Assembly (NCBI RefSeq): GCF_001180305.1 | Contig: NZ_CVSX01000069.1 | Location: 1-64,000, forward strand | From: Prochlorococcus marinus | GTDB lineage: Bacteria; Cyanobacteriota; Cyanobacteriia; PCC-6307; Cyanobiaceae | DNA length: 64,000 bases | Reading direction: 5' to 3' | Shown: in pieces, positions 58,500 through 64,000 of the stretch | Layout: every line of letters starts with the position of its first letter | How positions within the stretch are numbered: position 1 is the stretch's first letter | Position numbers and translations under genes: made by a program | Notes under the pieces: model-generated | The model's database searches: none | What the model saw: only the letters and a program-made list of their open reading frames with translations | Told to the model about the DNA's origin: nothing

Positions 58500-59680
58500 A
58501 TATCAACTGTATTAACAATTTCATTATTTAATTTTACTATGGATTCTGTTATCACTTTAATCCCAACAGAAATAGCTCTTTCATCCGGATTAAATTTAGA
58601 ACTATGCAATGGAGCGCATCCATTTGAACTAGAAACACCTAGCCTAAACATAGCCCCAGGTATTTTTTTTAAGAACTCAGCGAAATCTTCAGCACCTAAG
58701 GATGGTTTTTGTAGTTCAATAACATTTTCTTGACCCAAAACCTTAATTCCCGAATCTCTGATAACTCTATTAATTGCAGAATTATTATTAACTGGTGGAG
58801 TAATTTCTTTAAATATTACTTTTGCATCTGCACCACAACTATTAGCAAGAGAAGAGATATTTTCATTGAGCCAATGATTTATATTCTTAAATAATTTAAG
58901 ATTAGTGCATCTAACAGTACCAATTAAGTTAACTTTTTCTGCAAGAACATTAAATGCATTACCACCATTTATTTTGCCAAAAGTAATTACCACAGGATCT
59001 AAAGGATCTAATTTCCGAGTTATTAATTCTTGAATTCCCGAAATAACTTTAGAGGCCACCCAAATGGCATCAACCCCTTCGTAAGGACGAGCACCATGAC
59101 CTGATTTCCCTTTAATCTCTACCTTGAGTTCACCAGCGGCAGCAGTTAAACTGCCCTCTTTAATCCCTATAGTTCCTACAGATAAATCAGGGTAGACATG
59201 AACTCCCAAAATATGGGTTAAACCATCAGTTGCGCCATCATTAATCATCCATCTAGCGCCACTCGCAACTTCTTCAGCGGGCTGAAAAATTATCCTAGTA
59301 CCTAAATTAAGATTCAAATCCTTAACTATTTTTGCTACTCCCAATCCAATAGATATATGTAAATCGTGACCACATGCATGCATAACGCCATCTATTTTTG
59401 AAGAATAACTTAGTTTAGTTTCTTCATTTACTGGCAGGGCATCCATATCTACTCTTAAGCCAATAATTCCTTTATCTGAGGGACCAAAATCAGCTATCAC
59501 TCCAGTCCTGCCAATAGATTCTCTAACATGCCAACCAATATTTTTTAAATATCCACTTATTAAAATCGCTGTTTGATGTTCAAGTCCACTTAATTCTGGA
59601 TGAGCATGGATGTGTCTTCTTAAATTAATTAATTCATCTTTAAATGAATCAATTTTTTTAATAAACTGATCACTATTCAT
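58496..59680 (-). CDS. M20D-family amidohydrolase (N-acyl amino acid / IAA-conjugate type)
   Basis: 394 residues of the metallo-aminoacylase fold with HAHPELSG, HACGHDLHI, and FQPAEEVASGAR containing Cys/His/Glu metal ligands, plus the lid domain KGKSGHGARPYEGVDAI. Two Mn or Zn sites are expected. Homologues hydrolyse N-acyl or amido amino acids; the substrate is unknown. It starts 3 bases after the TPR gene and is coupled to the small membrane gene. Confidence 0.9.
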   Translation of the reverse strand: MNSDQFIKKIDSFKDELINLRRHIHAHPELSGLEHQTAILISGYLKNIGWHVRESIGRTGVIADFGPSDKGIIGLRVDMDALPVNEETKLSYSSKIDGVMHACGHDLHISIGLGVAKIVKDLNLNLGTRIIFQPAEEVASGARWMINDGATDGLTHILGVHVYPDLSVGTIGIKEGSLTAAAGELKVEIKGKSGHGARPYEGVDAIWVASKVISGIQELITRKLDPLDPVVITFGKINGGNAFNVLAEKVNLIGTVRCTNLKLFKNINHWLNENISSLANSCGADAKVIFKEITPPVNNNSAINRVIRDSGIKVLGQENVIELQKPSLGAEDFAEFLKKIPGAMFRLGVSSSNGCAPLHSSKFNPDERAISVGIKVITESIVKLNNEIVNTVDI

Positions 59681-59683
59681 TAC

Positions 59684-60472
59684 TTATTTTAAATCGATAA
59701 ATTTCATTAAATCTTTAGTTGGTTTTGGAGGCCATCTTCTTATATTTTTTAACCATTCCTCATCACTATACCTAGAATCTAATTCAGTTACTGCTATCCA
59801 ATTACTCTCTGCTTTACCAAATTCACCCTTGGACCATTGCAAAGCTGTTAGGGCTGCCCTAGCGTCTGCAAAAGTGGGATAACGTCTAATAAGTTTTTTT
59901 AATTCTTTTTCCGCTTCTTCAATATTCCCCAACTGAAAATCTGATAAGGCCATACTTGACCTTGCCATAGCAAATCCAGGATTATATAAGGCAGCTTTTG
60001 CAAATAGATCTCTAGCTTTTTCCCATTGTGATGTAGAACCTTCAACATTGGCCAAATTATATAATGCTGAGAAATTTTTACTATCTTGTGAAATAACGAA
60101 CATATAATCTTTTTTTGCTTGCGACCAAAGCTCTAATGCTTCCTCTGCTATTCCTCTATTGATGTAGGGATCTATTTCACTAGGATTTAGACTTATTGAC
60201 TTATTTTGGTCATTTATTGATCCCTCTACATCGCCCATAATAAGCCTTACATTCCCTCTATTGCTCAAACCTGCGGCATCATCAGGATAAGAGTCGATAT
60301 AACGATTCCATTCTTGTAAAGCAAGATTAAATTTTCCACTTGAACTTAAATCTAATGCACTTTTAAACAAATCTTCTCTCGAAGGCAATGAGTAGCAAGG
60401 AGCAATATAAAAAATATTGACAAGAACAAAAATTAATAAAAAATAAACCTTAACTTTTTTAAAAATTATCAT
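59684..60472 (-). CDS. TPR-repeat protein with signal peptide
   Basis: 262 residues from 60472. A hydrophobic leader (about 8-24) ends at an AxxCYS-like site, so it is exported to the periplasm or thylakoid lumen and perhaps lipid-anchored via that Cys. At least five TPR-like helix pairs follow ([94 protein letters not shown]). Overlaps the 3' end of ruvB by 14 bases, so translation is coupled. Confidence 0.78.
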   Translation of the reverse strand: MIIFKKVKVYFLLIFVLVNIFYIAPCYSLPSREDLFKSALDLSSSGKFNLALQEWNRYIDSYPDDAAGLSNRGNVRLIMGDVEGSINDQNKSISLNPSEIDPYINRGIAEEALELWSQAKKDYMFVISQDSKNFSALYNLANVEGSTSQWEKARDLFAKAALYNPGFAMARSSMALSDFQLGNIEEAEKELKKLIRRYPTFADARAALTALQWSKGEFGKAESNWIAVTELDSRYSDEEWLKNIRRWPPKPTKDLMKFIDLK

Positions 60473-61517
60473 TCCTTGAATCAATGTATTTTTTCCCTAA
60501 AGCAGTAAGCAATCTTCCTCGGGGAGTTCTCGTGAGAAAACCAATTTGGATTAAATAAGGCTCAACTACAAATTCTAACATTGAAGGATCATCACCCAAT
60601 CCAGATGCAATTGAATCGAGGCCTGTCGGAACTATACTGTTTTGATTTAGAAAAGATAAATATTGTCTATCAAAAGAATCCAATCCTTTTTCGTCTATTT
60701 GGTAGGAATTTAATGCTTTTTGTATTAAATCCGCAGAAACAAGGTTGGTTTTTTTTATAACTTGAGCATAATCTCTAACTCGTCTTAATAATCTTAAAGC
60801 AATTCTTGGAGTACCTCGAGATATTTTTGCTAACTTATAGGATGCCTCATGATCTATCTTAAGGTTTATTAATCGGGCGAAATTAACAATAATTAGTTTT
60901 AATTCATCATATGTATAAAATTTAATTTTATGAGATAGACCAAATCTATCCCTTAAAGGGGCACTAATTGAGGCTAATTTAGTTGTCGCACCAATCAAAG
61001 TAAACCTTGGAAGGTTAATTGTTCTGCAACGCGCTCCTCTATTAGCTCCCATAGTTAAATCCAGTCTAAAATCTTCCATTGCAGAATATAACAACTCTTC
61101 AGTCAACCTATTTAAACGATGTATCTCATCGATAAATAAAATTTCACCTTCTTTCAATCCAAGCAATAACCCTACAATATCTCTAGGTCTTTCAATTGCA
61201 GGTGCAGTAGCTATCTTACATTTTGTATTCATTTCATTAGCTATCAATAAAGCTAAGGTCGTCTTACCTAAACCAGGCTGTCCATATAAAAGAGTATGCT
61301 CCAAAGGTTCTTTTCTATAAATCGAAGCATCTATGGCTATTCTTAGAAAAGACTTAAGTTCTTCTTGACCAATAAATTCTTTTAAAGTAATAGGCCTAGC
61401 TAAGTTCAGATTATTATTTCTTTTTTCTTCTTGAATAATTGATGAATCAACTAGCCGAAGCTCTTTTTTGCGAACAGAAAAGTCATTATCACCTATATTG
61501 GAAGAAATTATTGCCAT
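60459..61517 (-). CDS. ruvB: Holliday junction branch-migration ATPase RuvB
   Basis: 352-residue AAA+ motor. Walker A GQPGLGKT at 79-86, Walker B FIDEIHRL, sensor 1 ATTKLA, and arginine finger region LRDRFGL, plus the winged helix ending [10 protein letters not shown]. Has an N-terminal extension of about 30 residues relative to E. coli. First gene of the leftward run ruvB-TPR-M20D-small membrane protein. Divergent from smpB across 52 bases. Confidence 0.97.
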   Translation of the reverse strand: MAIISSNIGDNDFSVRKKELRLVDSSIIQEEKRNNNLNLARPITLKEFIGQEELKSFLRIAIDASIYRKEPLEHTLLYGQPGLGKTTLALLIANEMNTKCKIATAPAIERPRDIVGLLLGLKEGEILFIDEIHRLNRLTEELLYSAMEDFRLDLTMGANRGARCRTINLPRFTLIGATTKLASISAPLRDRFGLSHKIKFYTYDELKLIIVNFARLINLKIDHEASYKLAKISRGTPRIALRLLRRVRDYAQVIKKTNLVSADLIQKALNSYQIDEKGLDSFDRQYLSFLNQNSIVPTGLDSIASGLGDDPSMLEFVVEPYLIQIGFLTRTPRGRLLTALGKKYIDSRNDNF

Positions 61518-61569
61518 AATAAAAGGTTAATTGCAATTGTTCTGAGTAGAAAGATTTTTTACAACTAAA

Positions 61570-62064
61570 ATGGCAAAAAATTCAAATAAAGTTCAAAAAA
61601 ATACTAAAAAAGAAAAAACTTTGAAACGTCTAGCTGATAATAGATATGCAAAATTTCAATATGAAATATCTGAGACAATTGAAGCTGGCATTGAACTTTT
61701 AGGAACCGAAGTAAAGTCTATTAGAGACGGAAAAGCAAATTTAAGAGATGGGTACTGTTCATTCAGAGACGGTGAGATTTTATTATTAAATGTTCACATT
61801 TCACCACACAAAAATGTGGGGTCTTACTTTAACCATGATCCATTAAGAAATAGAAAGTTACTATTACATAAAAAAGAAATAATAAAACTAAAATCGACTA
61901 CTGAAAAAAAAGGAATGACTATTATTCCATTATCTCTTTATTTAAAAGGTTCATGGATAAAACTAACTATTGGAGTTGGCAAAGGGAAAAAGTTGCATGA
62001 CAAACGAGAAGACGCAAAACAAAAAAGTATGAAAAAAGAAATCAACTCTGCACTAAAAAGATAA
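61570..62064 (+). CDS. smpB: SsrA-binding protein SmpB
   Basis: Binds tmRNA for rescue of stalled ribosomes. 164 residues with [50 protein letters not shown], and a lysine-rich C-terminal tail ([12 protein letters not shown]) that enters the decoding site. ssrA (tmRNA) itself is not seen in this window. Confidence 0.95.
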   Translation: MAKNSNKVQKNTKKEKTLKRLADNRYAKFQYEISETIEAGIELLGTEVKSIRDGKANLRDGYCSFRDGEILLLNVHISPHKNVGSYFNHDPLRNRKLLLHKKEIIKLKSTTEKKGMTIIPLSLYLKGSWIKLTIGVGKGKKLHDKREDAKQKSMKKEINSALKR

Positions 62065-62089
62065 AAATATTATTAAGACTTTTTTGAGA

Positions 62090-62338
62090 CTATGAATCTA
62101 AACTTACCGAGCTTGGAGGAGGGGAAGGATCAGGATCTGCAATTAACATATGCTGTAAAACAGTTTCAGGTCTTTCACTATCTCTCCAGCGAATTTTGTA
62201 CGCAGGCATTTTTGTTCCTCTGCTTGTAGTTTGCTCTACTGGTTCAATAACCCATCCTCTTCTTGATCGGCCTTGAGGATTTCTTTTCACTACTGCATCC
62301 GCATGTTTAAAACGGAAACCAACACGTTCACCACTCAT
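62090..62338 (-). CDS. Hypothetical small basic protein, 82 aa
   Basis: I do not recognise a named family, though it looks like a conserved cyanobacterial protein. It is soluble and basic, with a compact core GFRFKHADAVVKRNPQG, RGWVIEPVE, MPAYKIRWRDSERPETVLQHML suggesting a small beta-rich fold, and a Pro/Ser tail. Tyr-Lys-Ile-Arg-Trp is reminiscent of SH3-like strands. It lies 29 bases downstream of lysS. Confidence 0.62.
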   Translation of the reverse strand: MSGERVGFRFKHADAVVKRNPQGRSRRGWVIEPVEQTTSRGTKMPAYKIRWRDSERPETVLQHMLIADPDPSPPPSSVSLDS

Positions 62339-62367
62339 TTAATTTTTTTCGTATTGGATCAATTCAA

Positions 62368-63906
62368 CTATTTTACTTCATTCAAGGGTAATTTTTCATT
62401 TTTATTCGAAGTTATTTCCGGTTTTAACAATGGGAAAGGGATCACATCTCTAATTGATGGACTGTTAGTGATCAACATAATAAGTCTATCAATACCAATA
62501 CCTAGTCCTCCAGTAGGAGGCATGCCAATCTCTAAAGCAGTCAAAAAATCTTCATCTATACAATGAGCCTCTAAATCTCCTTCATCTCTAAGAGATTGCT
62601 GTAATTGCATCCTCTCTCTCTGATCTACTGGATCTGTCAACTCACTAAAAGCATTTGCAAGCTCTCGACCAACAATAAATAATTCAAATCTCTGAACCAT
62701 TTCCTTATTATCAAGATGAGGCTTTGCTAAAGGAGAAATTTCAATAGGATAATCAATAACAAATGTAGGTTCTAAAAGTTTTGATTCTACTTTTTGCTCG
62801 AAGACCTCATTTAAAAGTCTACCTATGGTGTTGATTTTATTAGAAATTTCAACATTTATACTTTTTACGGCTTGTTTTGCTGCTTGAAAATCTCCACTGA
62901 AGGAATCAAAATCTATTCCTGTATATTTTTTTACTATATCTTTCATGGATATTCTTGACCAAGGTTTAGAAAAATCAATTTCTTTATTTTGATAATTGAT
63001 AACTAAAGATCCACATGAATCAGATACGATATCTTTAATCAGTTCTTCCGTTAAATCCATCATATCGATGTAGTTAGAAAAAGCTTGATAAATTTCAACT
63101 GAGGTAAATTCTGGATTATGCTTTGTACTTATCCCTTCGTTACGGAAAATCCTTCCTAATTCATAAACTTTCTCAAATCCTCCAACAACCATCCTTTTTA
63201 AATGTAATTCAGTAGCTATTCTTAGATATAGTGGAATATCTAATGTATTATGGTGAGTTATAAATGGTCTTGCTTCAGCGCCACCTGCTTCAGATTGCAG
63301 AATTGGAGTCTCTATCTCTAAAAAATTTCTACTGTCTAGCCATTTTCTTATAAAACTTATACATTTTGCTCTTGTTTTAAATACACTTTTAGAGTGAGGA
63401 TTTACTATTAAATCAAGATAACGTTGTCTATATCTTTTCTCAATATCAGTCAATCCATGCCATTTATCAGGTAATGGCTGTAATGATTTCGTTAACATTT
63501 CCCATTTTTCCACTTTAATTGAAAGCTCACCTTTATTCGTTTTTTTAATAGTTCCGCATACGCCTATCCAATCACCAATATCTACTATTTCCTTTATATC
63601 TTCAAAAGAAAGTAATTTCTGTTTATCTAAATTATAATTGATTATCCTTTGATCCAAGTAAAGCTGAATCAAGCCTTCTTGATCACTTATCGTAAAAAAA
63701 GCAATTTTACCCATTACTCTTTTTGCCATCACTCTACCGGCAATAGATACATTAAATTTCTCCTCTTGACCATTTTCTAAATAATCAAACTTTTGAACGA
63801 GAAATTTAGTAGTATGGGAAACATTAAAATTCTCAGCATAAGAAGCAAATCCTTTTTTAACTAGTGAATTAGCTTTTTGTAAGCGGGATTCTCTTATTTC
63901 AGACAA
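62368..63906 (-). CDS. lysS: Lysyl-tRNA synthetase, class II
   Basis: Charges tRNA-Lys. 512 residues: an N-terminal OB fold ([21 protein letters not shown]), then class II core with motif 1 [20 protein letters not shown], motif 2 [23 protein letters not shown] and motif 3 [13 protein letters not shown]. The tail after motif 3 is Lys/Glu rich. Full length. Confidence 0.97.
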   Translation of the reverse strand: MSEIRESRLQKANSLVKKGFASYAENFNVSHTTKFLVQKFDYLENGQEEKFNVSIAGRVMAKRVMGKIAFFTISDQEGLIQLYLDQRIINYNLDKQKLLSFEDIKEIVDIGDWIGVCGTIKKTNKGELSIKVEKWEMLTKSLQPLPDKWHGLTDIEKRYRQRYLDLIVNPHSKSVFKTRAKCISFIRKWLDSRNFLEIETPILQSEAGGAEARPFITHHNTLDIPLYLRIATELHLKRMVVGGFEKVYELGRIFRNEGISTKHNPEFTSVEIYQAFSNYIDMMDLTEELIKDIVSDSCGSLVINYQNKEIDFSKPWSRISMKDIVKKYTGIDFDSFSGDFQAAKQAVKSINVEISNKINTIGRLLNEVFEQKVESKLLEPTFVIDYPIEISPLAKPHLDNKEMVQRFELFIVGRELANAFSELTDPVDQRERMQLQQSLRDEGDLEAHCIDEDFLTALEIGMPPTGGLGIGIDRLIMLITNSPSIRDVIPFPLLKPEITSNKNEKLPLNEVK

Positions 63907-63950
63907 AATTTATTTTAAATATATTTGTTTTATTTAATAAAAGTATCAGA

Positions 63951-64000
63951 CTAAGGCTCAACTTGCCAAAGATGTTGCTGTTTCGCCAACTCTTTGAGAT
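63951..64000 (-). CDS. 3' end of a gene running off the window
   Basis: Reading leftward from the window edge, one frame ends LKELAKQQHLWQVEP then TAG at 63953-63951. The residues look like a normal folded C-terminus, and 44 bases separate it from lysS, so a same-strand upstream gene is likely. Too short to identify. Confidence 0.45.
   Translation of the reverse strand, partial: LKELAKQQHLWQVEP

Overview
The window is a gene-dense, strongly AT-rich chromosome segment of a marine picocyanobacterium. It most resembles a high-light Prochlorococcus. This rests on gene content (psaC, psaD, ndhN, ndhS, ldpA, CURT1/CAAD, heme oxygenase plus pebA/pebB, cyanobacterial gshA, fused panC-cmk), on very short intergenic gaps, and on the extreme A+T bias. 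No gene-free stretch exceeds about 290 bases. I see no IS element, prophage or CRISPR array. Gene names come from recognising families by eye; no database search was run.

Layout. 1-5.5 kb: ndhN-ldpA, tRNA-Gln, a HAD hydrolase, recA behind a perfect cyanobacterial LexA box, a DUF2839 protein and a decayed DinG-type helicase. 5.5-14.4 kb: tyrA, crtD, a fructosamine-kinase homologue, a CAAD protein, moeB, a duplicated CobO-type adenosyltransferase, larE (frameshifted), speD, recF (start displaced by a frameshift) and tRNA-Arg(CCG). 14.4-25 kb is a long leftward run: mrp, rodA, a sensor kinase, psaD, trpE, gshA, ppc and a GNAT protein. 25-33 kb: hemF, rnd, a lipid-A-disaccharide-synthase-like gene abutting tRNA-Cys, a CP12-like micro-gene, purM and panC-cmk. 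33-36.4 kb: the bilin cluster ho1-pebA-pebB with a tyrosine phosphatase. 36.5-46 kb: icd, a sugar-acid kinase, a mutarotase, a hydrolase, a cation antiporter and glgP. 46-48.2 kb: tRNA-Arg(CCT), rnpB, rnc, ndhS and rimM. 48.2-50.7 kb: a divergent type II restriction-modification cassette. 50.8-64 kb: glmS, psaC, acpP-fabF, tkt, thiC with a TPP riboswitch, an M20D peptidase, a TPR protein, ruvB, smpB and lysS.

Most of this is core metabolism. The non-core highlight is the restriction-modification pair. It combines a C5-cytosine methyltransferase carrying what looks like an N-terminal ribbon-helix-helix domain, a PLD-family NgoFVII-type nuclease, and a shared 140-bp promoter region with two perfect inverted repeats. 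That suggests a self-regulating module in which the methylase represses from the intergenic operators.

Two genes within 2.1 kb, larE and recF, are each one base out of frame at an A8 tract. This may be real decay, transcriptional slippage in an AT-rich genome, or sequencing error. Other oddities are a lipid-A-synthase-like gene with no visible start codon next to tRNA-Cys, a sensor kinase with an eroded ATP-binding domain, and a cluster of direct and inverted 11-bp repeats downstream of tRNA-Cys.
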